The notes below the pieces were generated by a model. That model was not told the DNA's origin. It was given only the letters and a program-made list of their open reading frames with translations, and made no database searches. From the NCBI GenBank assembly GCA_029866155.1, contig JARWZW010000013.1:1-64000 (forward strand): a DNA stretch of 64,000 nucleotides. The letters run 5' to 3'. Source of the stretch: Caulobacter sp. Lineage in GTDB: Bacteria > Pseudomonadota > Alphaproteobacteria > Caulobacterales > Caulobacteraceae. Each line of letters opens with the position of its first letter. The stretch's first letter is position 1. Shown here piece after piece: positions 28,548-36,291 of this stretch. The translations under genes were made by a program, and so were the position numbers.

Positions 28548-29246
28548 TCAATCTTCTGCGGCGTCAGTTGGCTGACTGACGCCATCTGCCCGCAAGGCGT
28601 CCATTCCCATGGCGATGTCTGCGGCAATGGCGCGCCGGACGGCCATGGGGTCCCGCTGCTGCAGGCCCTCCAGCGCAGCCATGTGATGGTCCGCCGCCAG
28701 GCCCAGGGTGCCGATCCGGCCAAATACCACCCGCATAAAGGGGCCGATCTGCAGCCAGAGGGAATCGGCCAGGGTCAGGAGAACCTCCGCCCGGCCATGG
28801 CGATACAGGGTGAAGTGAAACGCGTGGTTGGCAGCCATGTAGCGGCCGACATCCCCCTCGGCCAGGGCCAGGTCCACGGTAGCGTCCAGTCGCCTCAGGC
28901 GGCTGATCAGGACGGCGTCGGTCTGTTCGGCGGCCCTTTGCGCCAGTTCCGGCTCGATCAGGCTGCGGGCCAGGGCCAGCTGTTCCAGCCGGTCTGCGGT
29001 CAGGGATGGCACTGACAGGCGCTTGTTGGCCGGATTGATCGCCAGGGCCCGCTCGGCGGCCAGCCTTCGCACGGCGTCCCGGACGGGCATGGGGCTGACC
29101 CCCAGATCGGCCGCAAGGCTGCGCAGTGAAACGCCAAGGCCGGGGGCGATCCGGCCGGTGATCAAGGCGTCCCGCAGGCTGGCATAGACGCGGTCATGGA
29201 CGGCCAGCCGGCTGGTGGCTCCTGTCTCGGTCCCTGAAATCGTCAC
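28548..29246 (-). CDS. GntR-family (FadR/FCD subfamily) transcriptional regulator
   Basis: 232 residues from a GTG at 29246. An ATG at 29291 would also be in frame, but the operator 29272-29283 would then be coding and the added residues are unlike the family. The winged helix-turn-helix is at about residues 15-75 (VYASLRDALITGRIAPG, LAADLGVSPMPVRDAVRRLAAE). The C-terminal FCD domain (about 90-225) has the metal/ligand histidines in NHAFHFTLYRHG and DHHMAALEGLQQRD. It lies between the aminotransferase operon and a divergent omega-aminotransferase, each with a TTGTGATCACA-type site, so it probably controls both and itself in response to an amine-derived ligand (inference). Confidence 0.9.
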   Translation of the reverse strand: MTISGTETGATSRLAVHDRVYASLRDALITGRIAPGLGVSLRSLAADLGVSPMPVRDAVRRLAAERALAINPANKRLSVPSLTADRLEQLALARSLIEPELAQRAAEQTDAVLISRLRRLDATVDLALAEGDVGRYMAANHAFHFTLYRHGRAEVLLTLADSLWLQIGPFMRVVFGRIGTLGLAADHHMAALEGLQQRDPMAVRRAIAADIAMGMDALRADGVSQPTDAAED

Positions 29247-29271
29247 GCCGGTGCTTTCTCGTCTGCCCCAG

Positions 29272-29283
29272 TTGTGATCACAA
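29272..29283. promoter_or_regulatory. GntR-type operator, copy 2 (perfect palindrome)
   Basis: TTGTGATCACAA, a perfect 12-bp palindrome located in the divergent region between the GntR start (29246) and the aminotransferase start (29347). Its position suits autorepression and control of the plus-strand gene. Confidence 0.75.
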
Positions 29284-29346
29284 TGGGCCATTGTCCGATG
29301 CGGCGCCAGTCAGCAGCGCCCCCGGCCCGGTTTTGCGGAGTTTGCC

Positions 29347-30666
29347 ATGCCCGAGTCTGGCGCCAACAGCCTGGATGCCTTCTGGATGCCCTTCACGCCC
29401 AACCGGCGGTTCAAGGCCAATCCGCGCATGATCGCCTCGGCCCAGGACATGCATTACGTCACCCCCGACGGGCGAAAGGTGCTGGACGGCACGGCCGGTC
29501 TCTGGTGCGTCAATGCCGGCCACAATCGGCCCCGGATCACCCAGGCCATCCAGCGTCAGGCGGCCGAACTGGACTATGTCTCGTCCTTCAACATGGGCCA
29601 TCCCCTGGCCTTTACCTTCGCCTCGCGGCTGGCGGCCATGACCCCGGCGGGTCTGGACCGGATCTTCTTCACCAATTCGGGGTCGGAGTCCGTCGATACG
29701 GCCCTGAAGATCGCGTTGGCCTATCAGCGGGCCCGGGGCAAGGCCGGCAAGACCCGGCTGATCGGCCGGGAGCGCGGCTATCACGGTGTCGGGTTCGGCG
29801 GCATTTCCGTCGGAGGGATCGTCCGCAACCGGATGTATTTCGGGACCCTGCTGGCCGGGGTCGACCATCTGCCCCACACCCACGGCGTCCCGGGAAACCT
29901 GTTCTCGAAGGGCCAACCGGAGGCTGGCGCCGACCTAGCTGACAGTCTGGAGCGGATCGTCGCACTGCATGACGCTTCGACCATCGCCGCGGTGATCGTG
30001 GAGCCGGTGGCCGGATCGACCGGGGTCCTGATCCCGCCCGTGGGCTATCTCCAGCGTCTGCGGGCCCTCTGCGACAAGCACGACATCCTGCTGATCTTCG
30101 ACGAAGTGATCACCGGATTTGGCCGGCTGGGCTCGGCTTTTGCGGCCGACCGGTTCGGGGTGACCCCGGACATCATGTGTCTGGCCAAGGGCCTGACCAA
30201 CGCTGCAGTGCCCTGTGGCGCGGTGGCCGTCAGCCGGACCATCCATGACGCCATGATGGAGGCGGCCGACGCCCCTATCGAACTGTTCCACGGCTACACC
30301 TTTTCGGCCCACCCCCTAGCCTGCGCCGCCGGCTTGGCGACCCTCGACACCTATCGCGAGGAGGGGCTGTTCGAGCGGGCCGCCGACCTGGAGGCCTACT
30401 GGCAGGACGCCATGCACAGCCTGTCCGACGCCCGCCATGTCATTGATGTCCGAAACCTTGGCCTCATCGCCGGGATCGAGCTGGAACCGCGGCCCGGCCG
30501 ACCCACCGAGCGAGCCATCGAAGCCTTCGAGGCCGCCTATGACGCTGGCCTGATGATCCGCGTGACCAGCGACATCATCGCCCTGTCCCCGCCGCTGATC
30601 CTCGAAAAGTCCCACATCGACCAGATGGTCGAGACCCTGCGGACTGTGCTGGGCGCCATCGACTGA
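29347..30666 (+). CDS. Omega-amino acid:pyruvate aminotransferase, class III
   Basis: 439 residues, GCGGAG upstream of the ATG. Typical of beta-alanine/omega-amino acid:pyruvate transaminases (BauA-like): DAFWMPFTPNRRFKANPRM at the start, GLWCVNAGHNRP, NSGSESVDTALKIAL, GYHGVGFGGISVGGIVRNR, IFDEVITGFGRLGSAFAADRFGVTPDIMCLAKGLTNAAVPCGAV (Schiff-base Lys in LAKG). Such enzymes act on beta-alanine, 4-aminobutyrate or mono-amines, end products of polyamine breakdown. It is divergent from the GntR gene and shares its operator. Confidence 0.93.
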   Translation: MPESGANSLDAFWMPFTPNRRFKANPRMIASAQDMHYVTPDGRKVLDGTAGLWCVNAGHNRPRITQAIQRQAAELDYVSSFNMGHPLAFTFASRLAAMTPAGLDRIFFTNSGSESVDTALKIALAYQRARGKAGKTRLIGRERGYHGVGFGGISVGGIVRNRMYFGTLLAGVDHLPHTHGVPGNLFSKGQPEAGADLADSLERIVALHDASTIAAVIVEPVAGSTGVLIPPVGYLQRLRALCDKHDILLIFDEVITGFGRLGSAFAADRFGVTPDIMCLAKGLTNAAVPCGAVAVSRTIHDAMMEAADAPIELFHGYTFSAHPLACAAGLATLDTYREEGLFERAADLEAYWQDAMHSLSDARHVIDVRNLGLIAGIELEPRPGRPTERAIEAFEAAYDAGLMIRVTSDIIALSPPLILEKSHIDQMVETLRTVLGAID

Positions 30667-30855
30667 CGGCTTCCCCTGGCGACTGGCCGTCCGCAATATT
30701 CGTTTTCACGCGGATGCTTCGCTCTATGGTCGACTGTCTGTGACCCTCAGCGATTGCCTTCAGGCGAAGCTCCGGATCATGGGCTCGAGGAGCGGTACTG
30801 ACCTGTTGGGAAGGTGGAATGTTCACCCTGCTTCCCGCCGAGAGAGGAGCAGAAA

Positions 30856-31230
30856 ATGACGGAAACCTCTGGCATCGGCGCATTCGCCATCGTTCCGAGC
30901 AATGACCTGCCTTCAGCGCTGCAGTTCTGGCAGCGACTAGGCTTCGTCCCCACGGGCGGCGACAGCCACTATGTCATCTTGGAGGGATGGGGCTGCGAGG
31001 TACACCTCACACAGGCCGGAAGCGATCCATGGCGCGTTTCGGAGCACAACCCCTTCGGCGTCTTCATTCGCACTCCCGAAGTCGAAGCGATCGCAGCCTT
31101 GGTCGAAGACTTGATCATTCGTCCCGGCGGCGTCCTGCGACATCGTGAGTGGGGCATGTACGAGGTCGGCATCAACGGGCCAGACAATTTGCTCGTCCGC
31201 GTCGGCTGGCCCTCTGATCTGATGCGCTAG
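30856..31230 (+). CDS. VOC-superfamily (glyoxalase/bleomycin-resistance-like) protein
   Basis: 124 residues from ATG 30856 with GAGGAG upstream; a frame beginning at 30814 lacks family sequence. One vicinal-oxygen-chelate domain: FAIVPSNDLPSALQFWQRLGFVPTGG at the start, HYVILEGWGCEVHLTQ in the centre and NLLVRVGWP at the end. Such proteins occur as antibiotic-binding or small-molecule-isomerase dimers; function here is unknown. Composition is slightly less GC-rich than its neighbours. The 189 bases upstream hold no gene. Confidence 0.85.
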   Translation: MTETSGIGAFAIVPSNDLPSALQFWQRLGFVPTGGDSHYVILEGWGCEVHLTQAGSDPWRVSEHNPFGVFIRTPEVEAIAALVEDLIIRPGGVLRHREWGMYEVGINGPDNLLVRVGWPSDLMR

Positions 31231-31437
31231 CGCCAGGTCCGCCTCCGGCCGCGGGCGCGGTCCGCCGGGTCCGTTGGCGGGGCCAAGTTCGTTGTGTTTT
31301 CCCGGGCCACTGCCGCTCCCGTTCCCGGACACAGTTCGCAGGAACAGGGACAACCCGTCCGGGATGCATCCTTGACAGTCACAAGCTATCGGGACGGCCA
31401 ACGCCCGGTCCACAGGCGCGGCAGCCCTGCATCTTCA

Positions 31438-31479
31438 TACTGTGCTTGACACAGTACTGTGTCATAGACACTATGTGTC
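31438..31479. promoter_or_regulatory. Tandem inverted repeats overlapping a promoter, PadR-type operator
   Basis: Three half-sites TACTGTG / CACAGTA / TACTGTG occur at 31438, 31450 and 31455, building a perfect 16-bp palindrome GACACAGTACTGTGTC at 31448-31463; a second palindrome GACAC-TAT-GTGTC follows at 31467-31479. TTGACA at 31446-31451 is a good -35, with CACTAT 17 bases on as a weak -10, so binding would block the promoter of the PadR gene (starting 31499). Direct PadR binding is inferred from position. Confidence 0.75.
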
Positions 31480-31498
31480 GAACAGTAGTGGGCTGCAG

Positions 31499-31834
31499 AT
31501 GGTCGAGCGGGATTTTGCAGGGCTGAGCGAACTTCGACGGGGCGTGCTGGTACTGGCCGTGCTGTCGCAGCTTCGCGGGCCGCAATACGGTTACTCCCTG
31601 AAGCAGGCCCTGATCGACCGGGACATGCCGATCGAAGAGGGGACGCTTTATCCCCTGCTGCGGCGGCTGGAGGCCCAGGGCCTGCTGGCCAGCGCCTGGA
31701 ACACCGATCACGCGCCGCCACGCCGCTACTACCAGCTAAGCCCGCAGGGACTCGCGGCGCTCGAGGCCCTCAGCAAGGGCTGGCGAGATCAAGTGCGGGT
31801 GATGGACAGACTTCTGGATGGAGAGGCGCCGTGA
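31499..31834 (+). CDS. PadR-family transcriptional regulator
   Basis: 111 residues from ATG 31499, chosen because it follows the operator/promoter and gives the usual PadR length; an earlier in-frame ATG at 31442 would lie upstream of the -10. The winged helix starts LSELRRGVLVLAVLSQLRGPQYGYSLKQAL, then IEEGTLYPLLRRLEAQGLL and the RRYYQLSPQG wing. PadR repressors regulate membrane or efflux genes and release DNA on ligand binding. The stop overlaps the next start (ATGA), so it is coupled to the membrane protein at 31831. Confidence 0.92.
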   Translation: MVERDFAGLSELRRGVLVLAVLSQLRGPQYGYSLKQALIDRDMPIEEGTLYPLLRRLEAQGLLASAWNTDHAPPRRYYQLSPQGLAALEALSKGWRDQVRVMDRLLDGEAP

Positions 31835-32760
31835 TGAACGCCCATGATGTGATGGAATCCTGGGTGCGGGATGTGGCGGGGCGCCTGCCGCGCGCCAGAC
31901 GCAATGATGTGGCCTGTGAGTTGCGCGCCCTACTGGCCGACGAACTCGACGGCCGGGCCCGGGCCGAGGGCAGGGCGCCGGACCGGGCCATGGCCATGGA
32001 CCTGCTCAAGGGGTTTGGAACCCCGGCCCAGGCCGCCGGCCGCTATCATGATCAACCGGCCATCATCGATCCGACCGACAGCCATCACTTTGTGATCTGG
32101 GCCCTGGGAGGCGCGGTGGTTATGGGCGTCCATGGACTGCTCAATGGACCAGGCTCGGTCGATCAGGGCCTGTTCCTGATCTGGTTGGGGATTCTGGTGG
32201 TGATCTTCGCCGCCATGGCCTGGTGGCGTCGCCGGCGCCCTGGCCAGATGCACTGGAAGCCCTCGCCGGGGCCCGACCGGCCGCGCCCGGCATTGGCGCT
32301 CCTGGCCATGACGGCGACCCTGGTCTTTCCGGTCTTCATGTATGCGGCGCCCCAGACCTTTGTGCAGGTCATGTTCCTGGGCCAGATCGCCGACAGCGGC
32401 GTCGCCCTGACAGAGGCCTTCCGGGGCAGTTGGCAGCGCATTGTCACTCTTGCGCTGCTGGTTCTGTCGGCGGCTCTCTATGGCGCAGAAATACGGCTGG
32501 GCAGCGGCCGAGCCGGGATGCGCTGGGCATCTATCGTCTTGCAGGCGGGGCTGAGCCTGATGATGCTGCTCCATGCCGCCCCGATGATCACGCCGTCCGG
32601 AGAGTCTTTCAGCCCGTTCGTCCTCGACGCCGCAATTACGACCAGCGCGCCCTTTTTCAGGGCGGTGGGCGGCCTGTTTATCCTGAGCGCGCTCTATGAC
32701 CTTTTCCGACAATGGTCCCGGGTGCGGCCCGAGCCTGAGGCGGATGGGCTGGCCCGTTAG
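31831..32760 (+). CDS. HAAS-like membrane protein coupled to PadR
   Basis: 309 residues. The N-terminal ~80 residues (MESWVRDVAGRLPRARRNDVACELRALLADELDGR, then MAMDLLKGFGTPAQAAGRY) match the HAAS/DUF1700-type cytoplasmic domain, known to be coupled with PadR regulators. Residues about 90-300 contain six or seven hydrophobic helices (about 90-105, 115-140, 155-180, 205-225, 235-255, 270-290). It is probably an inner-membrane protein whose amount or state is regulated by PadR. No catalytic motif seen. Confidence 0.85.
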   Translation: MMNAHDVMESWVRDVAGRLPRARRNDVACELRALLADELDGRARAEGRAPDRAMAMDLLKGFGTPAQAAGRYHDQPAIIDPTDSHHFVIWALGGAVVMGVHGLLNGPGSVDQGLFLIWLGILVVIFAAMAWWRRRRPGQMHWKPSPGPDRPRPALALLAMTATLVFPVFMYAAPQTFVQVMFLGQIADSGVALTEAFRGSWQRIVTLALLVLSAALYGAEIRLGSGRAGMRWASIVLQAGLSLMMLLHAAPMITPSGESFSPFVLDAAITTSAPFFRAVGGLFILSALYDLFRQWSRVRPEPEADGLAR

Positions 32761-32774
32761 GATCGCAGGCCTCT

Positions 32775-32891
32775 TGCGTGCTTCGACACGCCCCTGGCGG
32801 GGCTACTCAGTATGACGAAAACCGTGGACCAGAGCCCTAAAGTCAGTCTTCAGTCTGAGTAGCGGTCGCATACCGCGTGTCGAAGACCGCA
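32775..32891. repeat. Imperfect ~115-bp palindromic intergenic element (copy C)
   Basis: Starts with TGCGTGCTTCGACACGC (32775-32791) and ends with its near reverse complement (GCGTGTCGAAG at 32875-32885). Inner arms CTACTCAGTATGACGAA and CTGAGTAGC also match the two copies at 50063-50174 and 50502-50613, but the central loop is different. It lies between convergent gene ends, so it may also end transcription in both directions. Confidence 0.72.
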
Positions 32892-32898
32892 GGGCATT

Positions 32899-33072
32899 TC
32901 AGCGTGGGATCGCCTCAATCTCAGCCCGAGCACTACCCTCGTCGGCGTCGGGATGCAGGGAAACATAATCCCGTACGGCATCCTCGACGCTGTAGCCATC
33001 GACCATCCTGCTGCCAATCACAAACATCTGGGTCGGGCAATAGGCTGCACGATGGTCGATTTTGTCCGGCAT
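32899..33072 (-). CDS. Small hypothetical protein coupled to the monooxygenase gene
   Basis: 57 residues on the minus strand, ATG at 33072, two bases after the TGA of the monooxygenase gene, which suggests translational coupling. Sequence starts MPDKIDHRAAYCPTQMFVIG and ends EIEAIPR; one cysteine, acidic in the second half, helical (DGYSVEDAVRDYVSLHPDADEGSARAEI). No signal peptide or membrane helix. No family recognised. Codon use (GC-rich third positions) is like its neighbours, so it is likely real. Confidence 0.6.
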   Translation of the reverse strand: MPDKIDHRAAYCPTQMFVIGSRMVDGYSVEDAVRDYVSLHPDADEGSARAEIEAIPR

Positions 33073-33074
33073 GA

Positions 33075-34580
33075 TCAGGCGTAGCTGAACGCCGGATCAT
33101 CCAGGTTTATGGCCGGGATCTCGTCCTTTTCCGCCCAGTAGTCCTGGGTGTGCTGCCACTCCGGCTTGTCGCCGCGTCTTGGCAGCAGGTGCATGCCGCG
33201 CATCAGATAGCCCGGATTGAAGTTCTCCGGGTCGATCCAGCCCGACAGGGGCATGTCCTTGTCTTCTGGCCGCAGGGTCGGGACCACCTTGTGGACGCCC
33301 TTGTCCTCCATGTGTTTCAGCAAGCGACAGACGAAATCGCTGATCAGGTCGGCCCGCAGGGTCCAGCTGGCCCGGAAATAGCCGAACACCCAGATCATGT
33401 TGGGCACACCGGTAAACATCATGCCGCGGTAGGTGACGGTGTCTGCAAAGTTCAACGGCTTGCCGTCGATCTCGAACGCGATGTCGCCCAGGACGTTCAG
33501 CTTGAAGCCGGTGGCGGAGATGATGATGTCCGCCTCCAGGGTCTCGCCGGACTTCAGCAGGATGCCCTTTTCCGTGAAGCGGTCGATATGGTCGGTGACC
33601 ACCGTGGCCTTGCCCGCGTTGATGCCTTGGAACAGGTCGCCATCCGGCACGAAGGCGATCCGCTGGCGCCAGGGCCGATAGCTGGGGGTGAAATGCTTGG
33701 CGATATCGAAGTCCGGGCCAAGGAAGGCCTTGACCCCCTCCAGCAGTTCGCCCCGCACCACCTCCGACTCCTCGATCGAGCGGCGAGTGAACTCGGCCTG
33801 GTCATGCAGAACCTTGCGGCGGACGATTTCGTGGATCCAGGTCTCGTCGATCTGCAGGGTCCGCAGAGTGTCGGCCAGTTCATTCTCGTTGCGGCCCGGA
33901 ATGAAATAGGTCGGTGAGCGCTGCAGCAGGGTGACATGCTGGCAATCGCCGGCGATGGCCGGCACCAGGGTGGCGGCGGTGGCGCCGGACCCGATGACGA
34001 TGACGCGTTTGCCCTTGTAGTCGAGGTCCTTCGGCCAGTTCTGGGGATGGACGATCTGGCCCTTGAAGCTGTCCATGCCCTCCCATTCGGGGGTGTAGCC
34101 GTCCAGTTGCCGATAATAGCCCTGGCACATCCAGAGGAAGTTGGTGGTGAAGGTTCGGGTCGCGCCGTCCTCCGCTCTGACGGCCGTGATGGTCCAGAGG
34201 TTGGTCTGGCTGGACCAGACGGCCTTCGTGATCTTGTGGCCGTAGCGAACATGCCGGCCCAGGTCGTTCTCTTCGATCACCTCATCCATATAGGTCAGGA
34301 TCTCGGCCGCGGTGGCGATGGGCGGTCCGACCCAGGGTTTGAAGCGATAGCCAAACGTGTAGAGGTCGCTGTCCGAGCGGATGCCGGGATACTGGTGGCT
34401 CAGCCAAGTGCCGCCAAAGCTCTCAAGGGCTTCGAGCACGACAAAGCTGGTTTGCGGACGCTGCTTTGTCAGGTGATAGGCGCCACCGATCCCCGAAATG
34501 CCGGCCCCGACGATGAGCACGTCAAAATGTTCGGGAGAGGCTGACTGCGCCTCTGGCTGCGCGAGCGTATTCGTCTCCAT
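33075..34580 (-). CDS. Flavin-containing monooxygenase, Baeyer-Villiger type
   Basis: 501 residues; ATG after AAGGG. FAD-binding GAGISGIGGAYHL at about 26-38, the BVMO fingerprint F-x-G-x-x-x-H-x-x-x-W-P (FKGQIVHPQNWP) at about 172-183 and the NADP-binding GSGATAATLVPAIA after it. Class B flavin monooxygenases use NADPH and oxygen to insert one oxygen into ketones, or oxygenate heteroatoms. Substrate unknown; the family includes EtaA-type activators and acyclic-ketone monooxygenases. It is divergent from tyrosinase across a shared regulatory region with an FNR/FixK box. Confidence 0.93.
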   Translation of the reverse strand: METNTLAQPEAQSASPEHFDVLIVGAGISGIGGAYHLTKQRPQTSFVVLEALESFGGTWLSHQYPGIRSDSDLYTFGYRFKPWVGPPIATAAEILTYMDEVIEENDLGRHVRYGHKITKAVWSSQTNLWTITAVRAEDGATRTFTTNFLWMCQGYYRQLDGYTPEWEGMDSFKGQIVHPQNWPKDLDYKGKRVIVIGSGATAATLVPAIAGDCQHVTLLQRSPTYFIPGRNENELADTLRTLQIDETWIHEIVRRKVLHDQAEFTRRSIEESEVVRGELLEGVKAFLGPDFDIAKHFTPSYRPWRQRIAFVPDGDLFQGINAGKATVVTDHIDRFTEKGILLKSGETLEADIIISATGFKLNVLGDIAFEIDGKPLNFADTVTYRGMMFTGVPNMIWVFGYFRASWTLRADLISDFVCRLLKHMEDKGVHKVVPTLRPEDKDMPLSGWIDPENFNPGYLMRGMHLLPRRGDKPEWQHTQDYWAEKDEIPAINLDDPAFSYA

Positions 34581-34702
34581 GGGTTTCCCTTGCCTGCTAC
34601 TTCTTGTTTGACCCGGTCCCGAGCTGAGGACTCCGGAAAGCCACGCCCCTTCGTCGGGTTGATTTTAGGGGGTCAAGGCTAGGGCCGGAACGGCATTCTG
34701 CG

Positions 34703-34716
34703 TTGATCAATATCAA
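34703..34716. promoter_or_regulatory. FNR/FixK-type box
   Basis: TTGAT-CAAT-ATCAA, a perfect FNR/FixK inverted repeat, placed in the 269-base divergent region between the monooxygenase start (34580) and the tyrosinase start (34850), 123 and 133 bases from the respective starts. In alphaproteobacteria FixK/FNR sites tie transcription to low oxygen. The rest of 34581-34849 shows no gene. Confidence 0.7.
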
Positions 34717-34849
34717 GTCGCCGCCCGGAAAACGAAAAACAGCCAGGTGCCGCTAGGTCATCGTCGGACCTCCCCCACCAGGCGATGGCGATTGACTTCG
34801 AGGCGAGGACACCCCGCTGTCGTCCAGCGTAGGGAGCGGGGGGCAGGAC

Positions 34850-36112
34850 ATGGAACGACGGGTGTTTCTTACAGGTCTGGGCGGTGTCGTGGCCGGGACT
34901 TCGAGCCTGCTGGGGGCTTCAGCTGCGACCCCGCCTCTGCGTATACGGAAATCCGTGGCCGAACTCCCCGTTGACCATCCCGATCTTGCCGCCCTGCGGA
35001 AGGCCATCCCGCTTATGAGGCGGTCCGGCGCCTGGGATACCCAGATCGCTATCCATGCCGACATCAGCCAGCGACATCACTCCTCCTGGCGGTTCCTGCC
35101 CTGGCACCGAATACAGCTGTTCTGGTTCGAGCGGCAGGTCGCCCGGCTCAGCGGCTACAAGGACTTTGCGCTTCCCTACTGGGATTGGGATGGCGACCGG
35201 ATTCCCGATGTCATGCTTGAAGATCCGATCCTTTCCGTTCCCGGTCGGGAGGCCGGACCCGACGACCGCCTCTCGGCCTTCATGCGCAGCAATGGCCAGA
35301 GCTATACCGGCCGGGTCACGGATGACTTCTCGACCTTCTTCGGCCGGGCCCGGAATCAGAACGGGGCAGGGGGCCAGTACTATTCCGGATCCGGCGAATG
35401 GAGCGGCCATAACCTGATCCACGGGTTTGTTGGCGGCGATATGGGCCGGCTGGACCGCTCTCCCAATGATCCGCTGTTCTGGATGCATCACGCCAATATC
35501 GACCGGGTCTGGACGGTCTGGCGGGAGCGCAACCCCCAGGAAATCTATCCAAAGCCCTGGCGGGACGAGGTGCTGGGCGGATTTGTCGACGCCTATGGTC
35601 GCAGCGCCCCCAGCACCACGGCGGCCGCGACCCTCAACACCGCCAGCTTTGGCTATCGCTATGCGGTGGATCCGACGCCGCTCATCCTGTTCGCCGTCGC
35701 CCCGCGCAAGCGACTCAAGGACCAGCCCGCCAGCTGGCTCATGCAGCAGACCGGCCCCCAATCCGGCTTTATCGATATCCCTACCGAGCTTGCAGCGGCC
35801 CAGAAGGCCTCGGCCGTAGGCTATCTGGACGTGGCCCCCGATCCGGACGGACCCTCGGTTATCCGACTGAGCGCCCGGGGCGTTTCCCAGAGCGCGCCTT
35901 TCTATCAGGACGCTGTGGTTCTGGTTCCGATGGTCGGCTGCACCTCCAGCCAGGGGCATCGCCTCAACATGAACGGACTGTGGAGCGGCGGCGTCAACGA
36001 GACTGTGCGCCTCTCGGTCGAGGTCACACCCCTGGCTGGCCGGGGCGGCGGGACAACCACCACCCGGCTGCTTAGTCTGGTGCTCGATGCTGACCTGACC
36101 TTCTTCGAGTAG
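34850..36112 (+). CDS. Tyrosinase-family copper oxidase, Tat-exported
   Basis: 420 residues. The N-terminus ERRVFLTGLGGVVAGTSSLLGASAA is a twin-arginine signal, consistent with export of a copper enzyme after folding. CuA site: a histidine in IAIHADISQRHH and HR in FLPWHRIQLFWFER; CuB site: HNLIHGFVGG and DPLFWMHHANIDRVW (residues about 185-220). Residues about 300-420 form a beta-rich C-terminal domain without recognised motif. Tyrosinases oxidise phenols to o-quinones with oxygen. Possible product: melanin-like pigment or phenolic detoxification; not established here. Confidence 0.92.
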   Translation: MERRVFLTGLGGVVAGTSSLLGASAATPPLRIRKSVAELPVDHPDLAALRKAIPLMRRSGAWDTQIAIHADISQRHHSSWRFLPWHRIQLFWFERQVARLSGYKDFALPYWDWDGDRIPDVMLEDPILSVPGREAGPDDRLSAFMRSNGQSYTGRVTDDFSTFFGRARNQNGAGGQYYSGSGEWSGHNLIHGFVGGDMGRLDRSPNDPLFWMHHANIDRVWTVWRERNPQEIYPKPWRDEVLGGFVDAYGRSAPSTTAAATLNTASFGYRYAVDPTPLILFAVAPRKRLKDQPASWLMQQTGPQSGFIDIPTELAAAQKASAVGYLDVAPDPDGPSVIRLSARGVSQSAPFYQDAVVLVPMVGCTSSQGHRLNMNGLWSGGVNETVRLSVEVTPLAGRGGGTTTTRLLSLVLDADLTFFE

Positions 36113-36233
36113 GCAGCCAATCGCTTTCCGGTCTGCAACCGGGCGTTTCCCCGGATCAAGGCCCGCCAATGCTCCGCCATGCGGGAAGCCTGCTATAAAT
36201 ACTCTCCCAAAAAGGGAATAACAGAGTTTTCCG

Positions 36234-36261
36234 TTGGCAAACCTCTTCCGCCGCTTATGGT
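36234..36261 (+). promoter_or_regulatory. Possible sigma-70-type promoter
   Basis: TTGGCA at 36234-36239 and TATGGT at 36256-36261 with a 16-base spacer, 31 bases before the ATG at 36292. Reasonable match, no further support. Confidence 0.28.
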
Positions 36262-36291
36262 TAACGCGGGCTTTGGGAATAGGGGATTTCA

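Noticed and set aside
36234-36261. CtrA or GcrA control of the peptidoglycan-binding gene.
   Set aside because: A TTAAC half-site is present near 36261 but the second half at the right spacing is missing.
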